A DNA stretch of 64,000 nt, from positions 1,159,501 through 1,223,500 of the forward strand of contig CANTUR010000892.1 in assembly GCA_947683625.1 (NCBI GenBank). The letters are read 5' to 3'. The DNA comes from Mallotus nudiflorus (Eukaryota; Streptophyta; Magnoliopsida; Malpighiales; Euphorbiaceae). Below, piece after piece: positions 31,800 through 44,879 of the stretch; the first letter of the stretch is position 1; every line of letters starts with the position of its first letter. The notes beneath the pieces are model-generated. The model was given only the letters and a program-made list of their open reading frames with translations, had not been told where the DNA came from and did no database searches. A program made the position numbers and the translations under genes.

Positions 31800-34700
31800 G
31801 AGACCTTTAGTGTAACCCAGGGTCTTTGCAATGACACAACAAGAAGCAGCTTCATCATATAACATCATCTCTGGTAGGTTAACCATCTTTAGTGAAAATG
31901 CTTATGCTTTAATTAATATAAGTGCAACTCATTCATTCATTACATCATCTTTCACATCATGTATACCAAAAGAAAAGAGTGACGGACCAGGGTTTGGTTG
32001 TAGATATGTCAGTGGGTGAATCAGTGGTTTATAGACATGTTTATTGGGGTTATGAGCTAGAATTTAGGGGTCAAAAATTAGAAGCAGATATAGTTCCATT
32101 ACTATTACAGATGTTTGATGTCATTTTTGGTACTGATGTTCTAACCAAATATCAGGCACAAATTGATTGTTATAAAATTAAAGTAGAGTTCCAGATGTCT
32201 ACTAGTAGTAAATTTATATTTAGAGATGAAAGGAGTTCAGAGCACTATAGCATTGTTTTAGCACTTACAGCTAGAAGAATAATAAGAAAAGGGTATAAAG
32301 CATTCTTGGCATATGTCATTGACACTGAAAAAGAGGGGCAAAAGCTTGACAATCTTCTTATGGTAAATGGGTTTACATATGTGTTTCCTGAAAAACTTCT
32401 AAGATTTTCACCTGATAGAGAGATTGAGTTCAGTATTGATTTGTGGCCAGGGACAACTCCTATTTCTCAAGCTTTATATAGAATGGCTCCAGCATAATTG
32501 AAAGAATTGAATATCCAATTGCAAGAATTACTTGATAAAGGCTACATTAGACCCAATGTATCACTTAGGGCACACCAATTCTATTTGTGAAGAAGAAGGA
32601 TGGTACTATAAGAATATATAATGACTATAGATAGTTGAATAAGGTGACTATGTGTAACAAGTATCCACTTCTATGTATTAATGATTTGTTTGATCAATTG
32701 TAAGAAGCTAAAGTATTTTCAAAGATTTAATTGAGATCTAGGTATCACCAATTGAAGATTAAGGCAGCAGATGTGCCTAAAATAGCATTTAGAACTCGAT
32801 ATGGGCATTATGAATTCCTAGTGATTCCATTTAGGTTAACTAATGCTGCTTTGCATTCATGGATTTGATGAATAGAGTATTCAAGCCTTATCTGCATAAC
32901 TTTGTCATTATATTTATTGATGACATTTTAGTGTATTCACAGTCAAAGGAAGAGCATGTTGAGGATTATATTATAGACATTAAGAGATAAATAATTGTAT
33001 GCCAAGTTTAGCAAATGTGAATTCTGGCTAGAAAAAGTGGTATTTTTGGGGCTTGTCATCTCAACATAGGGAGTCTATATTGGCAATTCTTAGTTGGAAA
33101 TCACCTACTAGTGTACATAAGGTGTGCAATTTTTTGGGGTTGGCAAGTTACTTTAGAAGATTTATGCAAAACTTCTCCATCATTGCCTCACCTTTAACAA
33201 AACTGCTAAGGAAGAATGTGAAGTTTATCTGGAATGAAGAATTCTAAGACATTTTTAATGAGTTAAATGCATGTTTAACTTCAACACCAGTATTGACACT
33301 CCTAGTGATAGAGCTAGAATATATTATGTACAATGATGTGTATAGAAATGATTTGGGTTGTGTACTAATGCAAAAAGGTGAAGAGGTAGCATATGCTTCT
33401 TGACAATTAAGACCATATGAGCTAAACTATCCTAGATATGATTTAGAACTAGTAGCAGTTATTTTTGCTTTAAAGATTTGGAGGCATTACTTATATGGTG
33501 AGAAGTGTCAGATTTTCACAGATCACAAGAGCTTGAAGTACATACTAAGTCAGAAAGAGTTGAATTTAAGGCAAAAAGGATGGGTTGAACTACTAAAAGA
33601 TTATGATTTAATGATTGAGTATCACCTAGGAAAGGCTAATATGATAGTAAATGCACTTAGTAGGATGCCCTCAGGTAGCATATCTTGTATTCACACTATA
33701 AGAATTCCATTATTTCTTGACCTAAGGGCATTAAATGTAGAGCTAGTTTAGGGTGAGAAACGAGCATTGCTTACTACTTTGAAAGTTTGACTAGTGTTGA
33801 TTGATAGAGTTAGGGAGGCACAGAGTCAGGATGAAAAAATGGTGAATATCAAAGAGCAAGTCCAATAAGGTAACATAGTAGTTTTTATGATTTCAAATTG
33901 GTACTTTTCTTTATATGGGCAAATTATGTGTACCTAATGTTGAAGTTTTGAAAAGAGAGTTAATGGAGGAAGCACACAATTCGGCATATGCTATGCATCC
34001 TAGAAGTACTAAAATGTACTATACTTTAAAAGAAAATTATTGGTGGTCAGGGATGAAGAAAGACATTTCAGAGTTTATGGCTAGATGTTTAGTTTGCCAA
34101 CAAGTTAAAGCAGAACATCAAAACCCAGAGAGAACATTGCAACCTCTTCCTATTTTTAAATGGAATTAAGAGCATAATATGATGGATTTTATAGTTAGAT
34201 TGCCTAGAACTTAGCATGGACATGATGAAGTTTGGGTGATTATGGATTGACTCACTAAATCAGCTCCTTTTTTACCTATGAAAGTGAGTTCCTTGCTAAA
34301 TAAACCTACTAAAATCTATATCAAAAAAGTGGTTAGATTGCATGGTGTTCCATTTTCTATTATATCATATCGGGATCTAAGATTTACATCTAGATTTTGG
34401 CCAAGTTTATAGCATGCTTTGGGTACTAAGTTAAGGTTTAGTACAACTTTTCATCCCCAGAAAGATGGTCAGTCAGAGAGGACAATCTAGACATTAGAAG
34501 ACATGCTTCGAACTTATATAATGGAATTGCAACATAGCAAGGATAAACATTTACCTTTGATGGAATTTGCCTACATCAACACCTTTTATTCTAATTTAGG
34601 AATGGCACCCTATGAAGCACTATATGGTAGAAAGTGAAAACCTCCAGTTTGTTGGGATAAAGATGGGGAAAGACAATTAGTTGGTCTAAAAATTATGTAA

Positions 34701-35215
34701 ATAACAATAGAGAAGCTTCAGTTAATTTGAGATCGACTAAAAGAAGCCTAGGATAGATAAAAGAGTTATGCAAACTTAAAAAAGGAACCGATTGAATACA
34801 CTGTGTGTGACAAGGTCTTCCTAAAGATTTCACCTTGAAAAGGGGTCTTAAGGTTTGGTAAAAGGGGAAAACTAAGCTCTAGGTACATTGGTCCATATAA
34901 AGTGATTAAGAGGGTTTGTCCAGTAGCCTATAGGTTGTCCTTACCTCTAGAATTGTCTCAAATTCATAATATTTTCCATGTGTCGATGTTGATGAGGTAT
35001 AGGAGTGATCCTAGTCACCTTTTGCAAGCCCAACCCATAGAATTGAAAGAACACTTATCTTATGAAGAAGAGCCAGCTACAGTTATTGCTAGGGAAAATA
35101 AGATGTTAAGAAATAAAATACCTTTGGTGAAAGTCTTGTGGAAACACCATGGGAGAGAGGAAAGTACTTAGGAGCAAGAGGAAGACATGAGAAACCAATA
35201 CCCTCATTTGTTTTA
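31800..35215 (+). pseudogene. pol pseudogene of chromovirus E: protease, RT, RNase H, integrase, chromodomain
   Basis: Protease region: ALINISATHSFIT (about 31905), where the catalytic Asp of D-S/T-G is Asn. RT: VIIFIDDILVYSQS (about 32907-32945) carries an intact F-I-D-D, with VFSKI, AFRTRYGHYEF and VHKVCNFLGLASYFRRF. RNase H: YPRYDLELVAVIFALKIW, LYGEKCQIFTDHKSLKYI-like segments (about 33430-33545) and YHLGKANMIVNALSR. Integrase: HNSAYAMHPRSTKMYYTLKE, CLVCQQVKAEHQNP (about 33985-34110), then HPQKDGQSERT. C-terminus: LPLELSQIHNIFHVSML, and DPSHLLQ leading to a chromodomain-like VKVLWKHHGREEST (about 35120-35170). This set matches Tekay/Del chromoviruses, whose chromodomain is thought to direct integration to heterochromatin. 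More than ten stops. Confidence 0.87.
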
Positions 35216-35255
35216 ACTCAATTTCAAGGACAAATTTTCCTAAGGTAGAGAGAAT

Positions 35256-35299
35256 TGTTACACCCATACCCTAATTCTCAGTACATTTACATTCATTTT

Positions 35300-35378
<79 letters not shown>

Positions 35379-36800
35379 TGATTTAATTTAAGCATAAGTT
35401 AGTATATATATGATATAGTGCTAGACACAAAGCTCTAGGTCTAGTTAATTTTGAGGTTAAAATGAGTTTTCTATAGGTCAAACCAATTTTTCTAGTTTAG
35501 GCCTGAAAACAGCTATTTTAGAGTCTATGAAGCCGATTTGTAGAACTGAGCTTACTTGCATTTTATGCATATCATTTGGGGGTTGCATAGTTAGAGTAGC
35601 AAGTGGGATTATTATATTGATGATTTATAAGTAAAATTGTATTTGTTAGGTGGTGGGAAAGGCAAGGGAAGTGCAAGTGCAAGTTAAGCAAATTCAATGA
35701 ATCAGATTTGTGTGTTTATGGGCTATTTTGGTAAGTAGATGTTCTAGCTTTTTAAATATTTTTATAACAGCAAAAAATGAGTTTTTAATGATGTTTTATG
35801 AATTTGAAATGATGTGTAATAAATGTTTCAGTTCAATTTGGTTACTACTTGAATTACTTAAAGTTCAAGTGTGCAAGTTAAATGTATTGTTAATACGTGC
35901 TTTGTTTTGTAACCTGATTTAAAGTCATTTTATTTACTTGATGATTTAAATAAATTTATACTCAACATGGTTTATCTCTTCTTTGAAATATGATGAAGAT
36001 TGTTTGATTTTGAATACTTATTAAACTATAGATGTGATAATACTGTTTTGATTGATTATTTTATGAAAATGCCATTTGGATTTGAGTATTACCACCCTAT
36101 ATGAGTTATGTAAATGTAATGAGGTGATATATGCATATTTGAAATTGTGTTGGTAGTTATTTCACAATAAACAATAAGGAACTTAATCGTAGGACGGTGA
36201 AAGGAGAAGGGTCATTCCGTACTAATGCAGTCAAAGGGTTAACCTTCAAGTGTGCCTAGAAAGTGAGTTTATGATGGCCTGTATGTTATGGTTGGGTTGT
36301 GATGCTTATTTTAGGGATGGTTAATACATGTGAAATGTTGTATTAATGTTTAAAAAGGCATGTGTTTTACTTAGCTATGCTTTGCACAAGTTTGAAAGTG
36401 AGAAAAGATTTAATGTTTTAAGTGGATTATAATATGATTTCAAATACTCTATTATTATCATTTGAGAAATTAAATGTGTTTTGTTTAATCAAATTATTTT
36501 CTGCTTGATATATCTATTCGTTAAGTATTTTTGTACTCATTTTACTCTATTTTATAAAATTGAAAGTGAGAAAAGATTTAATGTTTGAAGTGGAATATAA
36601 TATGATTTCAAATACTCTATTATTTTCTGCTTGACATATCTATTCATTGAGTATTTTTATAGTCATTTTACTCTATTTTATATACATTTTTAGATAGTAG
36701 GGCTTGATACTTGGTGGACAGAGTTAAGTGAGTGTAAATAGAAATTTCAAAGTAAGGTTGGCCAACATCCTCGTTAAAGAAGCCTTGTTCCTTTATTTCT
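35256..36800 (+). repeat. 3' LTR of chromovirus E, right edge uncertain
   Basis: TGTTACACCCATACCC follows the purine tract GGTAGAGAGAAT. The LTR holds an AT dinucleotide run (35306-35372) and a direct duplication of a TGAAAGTGAGAAAAGATTT segment (units from 36392 and 36560 to about 36681, the second shortened). A 36-bp duplication at 36823-36890 (TTTTTAAGTTTAAAAAATAG) may lie just inside or outside the end. No TG...CA pair can be confirmed. Confidence 0.6.
35306..35372. repeat. (AT)n microsatellite
   Basis: An uninterrupted AT/TA run of 67 bp within the LTR of element E. Confidence 0.95.
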
Positions 36801-36959
36801 TAAGCTTGTTATAGAAGTATTGTAAAATAATATATTTTTAAGTTTAAAAAATAGTGGATAATATATTTTTTAAGTTTAAAAAATAGTGGCTAAGTTATAT
36901 GTAATATAATGGTTTGGAAATGTATTTTATATTATCTTAATGATGCTTTCACTATAGTG

Positions 36960-38090
36960 TTTTTAGTTTACAAAGATTATTACCAATCTATACTAATCTT
37001 ATTATTCATAAATATGAATTCTACTATTCATAAATGCATAAGTTACTATTCATAAATACGTATTATATTAAAAAGTTCTTATTCTTTAAATGTAATATAT
37101 GAACAATATTAAACTTTTAAAATAGATTAATTTAAATCTTTTTCCAAATGTAACAATATTTATAATATATTTAGACCAAATTAAATAGTTTGTTAATGAT
37201 TGATTTTAAATATCCATCTGGAGTTTTATGAAATAAGGTGTAAAATATGAAATTGTTGAAATTTATAAACTATCATCAATAACTACTATAAAATACAATA
37301 TACTATAAAAAAAACAATTAAACCAAATAAAGCCTCAGAGAGCGTTTGATTTAATGGATAAAGAAAATTGATAGTTGCTCTCCTCAAACAATTAAATTAT
37401 ATATATTTAATGAGATTAAAAAGTCAACAGTTTGGTTGGTATTTTAACTCTTATTAATTTTGATTTTTATCAACTCTATTTTATAGTCATTTTCACAAAT
37501 TTATAGTTTATTTTAATCATATTACCTTATAAAAATTTAATTAAATTTATATAATTATCTTAATATAATTAAGAATAAAATAAAATAAATAAGAACTAAA
37601 TTTATATAGTTATTTTAAATAATTCAAAATGTTCTAATCCAAGATGATACATGCTTCAATGCCATTATTGGACATTGATGTAGTAGAAGCTTCAACAAAA
37701 ACAAAATAAGATAAAGAACAAAGGAGTAATTATTGAAATATACTGATTCACATATGAATACCATAAATCAATTTTTTATAACTTATTGATTTACAAAAAA
37801 TATCAGGAAATAAACATCATATATTCATTGATTAAAAACGAATACCAAAATTTCAAAAAAAAAAAGAGAAATTTTATTGATTCACAAAAAATGTCTCTAA
37901 TAACCCTAAGTCTTACATATTTATAAGGTAGTACAAACCTACCAACCCTAATTTTAATTAGGAAATAAAATAATAATAATTCCTAACAAAGATGGGAAAT
38001 CAAATTCCAACCAAAAGGAAAGTCAAATCCTAGCTATAGAAGGAAAATTCAATAATAATAATAATAATGAAAAATAATAATAACCAAAGA

Positions 38091-38174
<84 letters not shown>

Positions 38175-38831
38175 GAAAAATTATGTCTTCTCTCCAATGT
38201 TCCGCAAACTCATTCCAAGAATTTAAAAGCTTGCTGCTCTACATCATTACCCTCAAGATAAAGAAAATTCGCCTTCCAATTTTGCTCAGCTATTGCAAAA
38301 GAAATTTACTCATAAATGTATAGAACATTAGAAATTCATCATCAACATGTAGTTTTTTTCAAAATAGAAATTAAAATAACACAAGAATTAAAATTTTCAT
38401 CAATGTCAATAAAGTCAATATATTCAACATGCTTGATTAACTCTAGCATATTATATTCACTTTTAGAATGTTCCTCCATCTCAATCCCTAAATCTTTGAA
38501 AGTCATATAAGAATGCCTCTCAACTAAAGCAATTCCTGTACTGCCACTTTTAACCAATTCACTTCAAATGCCATTGATGTATTTTATTTTTAATTCATTA
38601 TGACCAAATCACAATTGTGCTAACTTGAAAATAATATGTTAAATTAAGCTAAAATTGCAAATAATATATCACATAAATGCCATCTATAATAGTTGTTGTG
38701 ACACTTATTAGCTCCTGCTCATATCTACTCAAATTTGGAGCTTTTATGAACAACTCCCATCAATTTAAATGTAATTACTTAATTGTCCCCACTTATGTGA
38801 ATATAATTACTAAATTTTCTACATCTATTTA
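36960..38831. other. AT-rich spacer between elements E and F with (ATT)n and a decayed minus-strand coding remnant
   Basis: Mostly A/T-rich. Near 37320-37355 two short gene-poor segments meet at AAGCCTCAGAGAGCGTTTG, which resembles ends of small DNA transposons but cannot be proved. An ATT microsatellite fills 38091-38174. On the minus strand, 38557-38190 codes a fragment (SGSTGIALVERHSYMTF, LGIEMEEHSKSEYNMLEL; then FAIAEQNWKANFLYLEGND). It looks like part of a degraded repeat protein, family not recognised. The 5 bases 38827-38831 (ATTTA) are the left target duplication of element F. Confidence 0.5.
38091..38174. repeat. (ATT)n microsatellite, about 28 units
   Basis: An 84-bp uninterrupted TAT/ATT run, preceded by short AAT runs (38050-38068). 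The plus-strand frame through it reads as poly-Tyr and is not a gene. Confidence 0.97.
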
Positions 38832-41465
38832 TGTCATGACCTAAATTAAGATGTCATGACCAGCATTAGGAAAAGGGAAGTCACAAAAATTTGGAACCTA
38901 TAGCAACCCAAAAATACTAGTTCACACCAAACACAATTACAAATATACCAAAGAATTAAAACTTTTTAAAGCATAAGAAATCTTTCCATATCATATCATA
39001 ATAAAATATTTTTACAAACAATTGAGTACACAACTACTATTAACTCAACATAACATACTACAATAAGTACATACAACTACTGCAGTGTCTAATAAATACA
39101 AAGGAAGTTATAGTTTAAAATTTACATAAATCAGCCGGTGAAGAAAGGGTCAAGCGAAGAGGATTACTGGGGGAGGTCTATAGAAAGGAATCTTAAAAAA
39201 ATTATTTGAGGAGGATCAGACCTCATTGAGTGAATTATTATTATTATATATATGCATGCAACCTAAGCATACAAGCAACCAAGCACCAATATAATGTTTA
39301 TATATTTATATTTATTTAATTTATACATGCATTTTCATACAAATGCTTAAAAGCAATTTTCATATCAATGCAATAAGTGAAAAATAGATGGAGGATCATA
39401 GTAGAACCCTAAGAATTTCATAACCTCAATTACTATACCTCACTAATGAATAGACTTTCTTGAATCCAGCAATATTTCCCTTTTCCAATTTGGTAGTGGA
39501 CTAGCCCCAAGACACAAACAGGTCAACCAAGCTACCGCAGTCCCACAGCCAGTATGACTAGCCCCGAGACACTGCAGGTTAATTGAGCTCCCACAGCCAC
39601 ACCACTCTAAATCCACAAATCTTAATAATTATTTAAATGTATCTCATACCACATAATCTCATATCAATCAACATATCATAATCTAGCAACTAGCATACTG
39701 TTGCGCAAAAGTCCTAGTGCAACCCACTATGTAGCACGTTCTATGGCTAACCTCTAAAACATTATATCAAAAATAAAATGATAAAATCATCTTAAAATAT
39801 ACACATCATGCAATAATCATAATTAACTTTCACCTTTATATATAAGAAAACATATATATAATAACAATAATAATTAACATTTAATGCAATATAGCATAAT
39901 AAATTTCATATTTATACAAAATATGGATGCCAATAATATTTTCTGCATGCAATGCATACATATAATAATTCACAAGTAGAATGCGTTTTTCGATACTAAC
40001 TCGATTGGCCCCGACATGAAGGCCCTACTCTTAGTGCGGCTATAGGAAAATATTAGAATTAAAAATCCTAACCTTAAACATTCTCGATTTCTAAGGAAAA
40101 ACTCGACCTAAGGTACGACTCTAATAAAACTCAAAACTCAACATAAACTTGATGTCACGCTTTATAAGAAATCTATCAAAACTCAACAGAGTCTTCTCTG
40201 TAAAACAGACATCTCTCTACAAAAAGTGGAGTCATTCCTGCACAAAATAGCACTTCAATACTATTTACAACTCCAAATCTAGGATTGAGCCCCCAAACTA
40301 CACATTATGCCCAACTTAGAACCAACACAATAACACATATAAAAAACAATATAATTTTTTTTCTCAAATCTCGATATATCATAAAAATTTAGTTTACTAC
40401 CAAAATTTAATTTATTTATATAATAAAAATAAAAAAGAATTTATTATTCCTTTTTTCCCCCCAAATTACTACTAATTAACTAATAATTGAAAATTAATTA
40501 TAAAAAATATTTTTCATACTTTTATTATTTAAAAATAATCTAAAACATAAAAAATAAAAATAATTTAATTAAAATTAACTAATTTACTAATTTCTAATAA
40601 TTTTTCCAAAAATACATATTTAAACATAACATTTAAAAATTCATAACTTAAATCCTATAAAGAATTTCACAAAATTTACTCTACATAATTAATAGAATTT
40701 ATTAAAAATATAAAAATTTTCCAAGCTCAAAAGAGTAACGTGAACAATAACCGAATGCCCGGAAAATTCCAAAAATATAGAAAATTAAATAAAATCCATA
40801 TTTAGCAAGATCTTAATCTCAATTTCATTTTATATAACTACAACATAGTCCAATTTAACCAAATTCAAACTCAATTTCAACAAATTAAATGTAAAACCTT
40901 AAAATCAAGTTACCAAAATTGAAGTTGTTCCCGGTATTACCTGATCAAATTGACTTGAGGGAAATGAAACCCAAGAATAGAGGATTCAAATGACACTAGC
41001 GACACGTCCAAAGGTGGCCGAAGTCGATGTCAGTGAGCTCTTTCTCTATCCAGAGAAGAAGAAAAATGAGAAAGAAAGAGAAAGGAGGAGGAACGAGGAG
41101 GGAGAGGGAGCTAAGAGACGATATGGGGCTATCTAGTAGTGGCTGGGTGGTGCTAGCAATGATGGTGGCAATGGTGTTGGGTGGGGAAGGAATGAGAGGA
41201 AGGAAAGAAGAATAAGAGGGAAAAAATAAAGGCCACATTTTTTTTAAATAAAGTACACCCAATATATGTAAAGTACATGTATATATGTATATAATCTAAC
41301 AAAATTTAATACAACATATTATTTATGTAAAATCTCCTCCTTAATAAATTATTAAAATTTATTAAATTACACAAATAATAATAATGTCATAAAATAATGA
41401 AATAATAACTCACACTTTAAGTCCTCAATTTGATTTAATAATTAAATAAAATATGAGTTATAATA
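38832..41465 (-). repeat. 3' LTR of chromovirus F
   Basis: 2634 bp, pairing with 46477-49108. Plus-strand edges are TGTCATGACC...TTATAATA (the last CA has mutated). A short duplicated block with GACTAGCCCCxAGACAC and CCCACAGCCA lies near 39499-39600. A purine/pyrimidine-rich segment at 41040-41220 (GAGAAGAAGAAAAATGAGAA on plus) would be the C/T-rich 5' leader of the transcript on the minus strand. Confidence 0.9.
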
Positions 41466-41478
41466 ATCTTCCCCCTAC
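41466..41478 (-). promoter_or_regulatory. Polypurine tract of chromovirus F
   Basis: The plus strand reads ATCTTCCCCCTAC, so the minus strand has GTAGGGGGAAGAT just before the 3' LTR, the usual plus-strand primer. Confidence 0.8.
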
Positions 41479-41539
41479 AAACATTCATTCTCAAATTTTC
41501 ACAAATAAAAAGGAGTACAAAGTTTCATCAAGGAAAAAG

Positions 41540-44500
41540 ATATAAATATGCCACCTGCATCTCTACCTCAGTCTCCCACATGTGCTCTTCCACATTATTG
41601 TTCCTCCACAAGACTTTGACCATCAAAATCTGCTTAGAACGTAACTACGAACTTGATAGTCAATAATTGCAACTAGTTCTTCCTCATACGACAAATCTTC
41701 ATTCACTTTCACACTTTTAGGCTATAAAACATGCGAAGGATCTGAAGTATACTTCTTGAGCATTGAAACATGGAACACTAGATGCACTTGAGACAAATTT
41801 GAAGGCAAAGCCAACTGATATGCAACCATGCCAACTCTCTCTACAATCTCAAAAGGCCCTATGTACCTTAATGCCAACTTTCCCTTCTTGTCAAATCTCA
41901 TAACACCTTTCATTGGTGAAACCTTTAAAAATATATAATCCCTAATTTGAAATTCCATATTTTTGCTCTTCGGGTCTGCATAACTCTTCTGCCTACTAGT
42001 TTTCATTTCCAATCTCTTTCTTATCAAAGCAACTTTCTTAGATGCACCCTAAATAATTTCTGGTCCAATTATCTCTCTTTCTCTAATTTCATTCCAACAC
42101 AGAGGGGATATACATTTCCTTTTATATAGAGCTTCATATGGTGCCATCTCAATACTACTATGGTAGCTGTTGTTATAAGAAAACTCTACCAATGGCAAAT
42201 AAGCATCCCAACTACCTCCAACATCCATTACACACATTCTCAACATATCTTCAGGTGTTTGGATCATTCTCTCAGACTAACCATCCATTTAAGGATGAAA
42301 ACTAGTACTAAAATCGAGTCTGGTACCCATTGCTTCCCACAACTTCTGCTAAAATCAAGGGGTAAACATTGAATCTCTATTTGAAACAATAGAAACAGGC
42401 ACCCCATAAAGACACACAATATGTTTGATCTATAAGCTAGCCAATTTAACCACTGGATAAGTAGTTTTAACTGGAAAAAAATGAGCTGATTTGGCTAACC
42501 TGTCCACTATCACCCAGATGGAATCATATCCATCATTTAAATGAGGCAACCCTACCACAAAATCCATGGTGACTCTCTCCCATTTCCACTCAGGAATCAA
42601 AAGAGGCTAAAATTTTTCAGAAGGTTCACTTGTTGACATGTTAATCACTTGGAAAAAAACTCTACTACATCTTTCTTCATTCCATTCCACCAATAAAGAT
42701 CCTTTATATTATGGTACGTATTGGTAGAACCAGGATGTACACTATAAGCTGCATAATAAGCTTCTTCCAAGATCTCTTCTCTTAAATTATCCATATCAGG
42801 AACACACAATCTTCCACTAATCCATAGAAAACCTTTATCATCAAGTTTAAAAATAGTAAATTTCCCTTCACGGACCTTCTCTATAAGCTCCACTAAATCA
42901 CGATCTCGAATTTGAGCTGCCTTGATCCTATCCCTCAATATTGATCTTAGTCTAAATTAGGCTATTAATCCCCCTGACTTTGTTATCTTCATCCTTAATC
43001 CTTGGTCTACTAACTTGTGCATCTCTAAGATCAAAGGTCTCCTTTTCACACAAATGTGAGTAAGACTACCCGAGGACTTCCTACTCAAGGCATCTGCTAC
43101 CATATTAGCCTTTCCTGGATGGTACAAGATGTCATAATTATAATCTTTTAGAAGTTCTAGCCATCTTCTTTGTCTGAGATTTAGATCTCTCTACTGAAAG
43201 ATATACTTCAGACTCTTCTGTTCAATGTAAATTTCAAATGTCACCCCATATAGATAATGCCTCCAAATCTTAAAAGCAAAGATAACAGCGACCATCTCTA
43301 AGTCATGAGTAGGATAGTTCTGCTCGTGCTTCTTTCATTACCTAGAAGTGTAAGCCACTACCCTACCATTCTACATCAACACACACCGTAGGCCAACTCT
43401 AGAAGCATCATAGTACACAGTGAACTTATCTTCTCCATTAGGCAAAGTCAAAACTGGAGTTATAGTCAACTTCTCCTTTAGCAGTTGAAAGCTATTCTCA
43501 CATCCTTTTGACCACATAAACTTCATATTCTTCTGAGTTAGGTGGGTCATATGTGCTACAATCCTTGAGAAATCCTAAACAAACCTCCTATAATATCTTG
43601 TTAAACTTAAGAAACTCTGAATCTCTATAACTGATGTCGATCTAGGCATTCAAATACTGCCTTAATCTTTTGTGGATCAACCCGAATGCCATCCTTAGAC
43701 ACTATATGCCCAAGGAATGCCACACTTTGAAGCTAAAAATCACACTTTGAGAACTTAGCATAAAGCTAATGCTCTGTTAGTGCCTGTAGCACTGTCCTCA
43801 AGTGATACATATGCTCTTCAAATACACTAATATATCATCAATGAATACCACTACAAACTGATCCACAAATGGTCTAAACACCTTATTCATCACATCCATA
43901 AAAGCTACTGGTGCATTGGCTAGTTTAAAGGACATCACCATAAACTCATAATGGCATATCTAGTACAGAATGTCATTTTAAGAATATCAACATCTCTTAT
44001 CTGTAATTGATGATAGTCCGATCTCAATTCAATCTTAGAGAAGAACTATGCACCCTGAAGTTGATCAAACAAATCATCTATCCTCAAAAAGGGATACTTA
44101 TTCTTGGCAGTCACCTTATTCAATTCTCCATAATCAATGCATATTTTAAGCATGCCACCCTTCTTCTTTATAAACAAGACTGGTGCACCCTAAGGAGAAG
44201 TGTTAGGTCTTATGAAACCTTTGTCCAACAATCTTGCAACTGCTCCTTTAACTCTTTTAACTCAGCAAGAGTCATCCTATAAAGTGGCAAAGAGATAGAA
44301 GCAATGCCTGGAACCACATCAATGCAAAATTTTATCTCCTTGTAAGGTGGTAAACCCGACTATTGATCAGGAAAGACATTAGGAAATTCACATGCTATAG
44401 GAACATTTGAGATGGATGTCTGATCTGTTGTTATTTCCCTGACCAATGCCAAGTATCCTTGACACCCTTTTCTACGCATCGTTCTTGCCATAATAGCGGA

Positions 44501-44830
44501 GATAAGATTCTGAGGTGTAGAACTCTTATCACCTATAAACTTGAATTCGTCTTCACCCAAAATTCTAAAAATCACCTCTTTGCTACAATAATCCATAATG
44601 GCATAATGCTAAGACAACCAATCCATTCTCAGGATTACATCAAATTCCATCACATCCAGTAACACCAAGTCTACTAGCAACTCTCTACCTTCTATTAACA
44701 TAGGACACCCAAGAAGAATAACATCAATGTCTAATGAATCACTTAGAAGTGTAGCAACTAATAAAAGAATTACCATCGTTGTAGCTTGTCAACTAGATTT
44801 TAAAGCAAAAATAGGAGATACAAATGAATG
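41540..44830 (-). pseudogene. pol pseudogene of chromovirus F: protease, RT, RNase H, integrase, chromodomain
   Basis: From the right: a protease region (about 44830-44400) containing FGCYSKE-like decay and TISNVPIACEFPNVFPD. RT carries VVVFIDDILV (complement of about 43870-43826, F-I-D-D intact) and LTPVLTLPN-like segments. RNase H lies at about 43450-43060 (SYDLEMVAVIFAFKIW-like). Integrase includes EEAYYAAYSVHPGSTNTYHN and LYWWNGMKKDVVEF (about 42790-42650), then SYNNSYHSSIEMAPYEALY (about 42180). The C-terminus shows GPFEIVERVGMVAYQLALP and LSQVHLVFHVSMLKKY, DPSHVL, and a chromodomain with VKVLWRNN and HMWETEVEMQ (to about 41545). The set is that of Tekay/Del chromoviruses; the chromodomain is thought to guide integration into heterochromatin. 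Numerous stops. Confidence 0.87.
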
Positions 44831-44879
44831 TGTAGCACCCAAATAAATCAAACTCTAGTATCAAGATAACATAACGGGA

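Larger units (their letters stand above)
30650..36800 (+). mobile_element. Chromovirus E (gypsy, Tekay/Del-like), 5' truncated
   Basis: Gag, protease, RT, RNase H, integrase and a C-terminal chromodomain lie in order on the plus strand, followed by one LTR starting at 35256. No 5' LTR or primer site is found, because the sequence changes abruptly from antisense copia C to mid-gag at about 30650. All frames are broken. The right edge is uncertain, as there is no second LTR to compare. Confidence 0.82.

Noticed and set aside
37320..37360. Ends of a small DNA transposon (AAGCCTCAGAGAGCGTTTG)
   Set aside because: The motif is suggestive, but I could not find a partner inverted repeat and flanking duplication within the spacer.
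38067..38261. Open frame with about 28 consecutive Tyr
   Set aside because: Translation of the ATT microsatellite, with no protein-like flanks.
38190..38557. Host gene fragment on the minus strand
   Set aside because: Two short conserved-looking stretches, but no start, splice sites or family recognised. It is more likely a decayed repeat protein.
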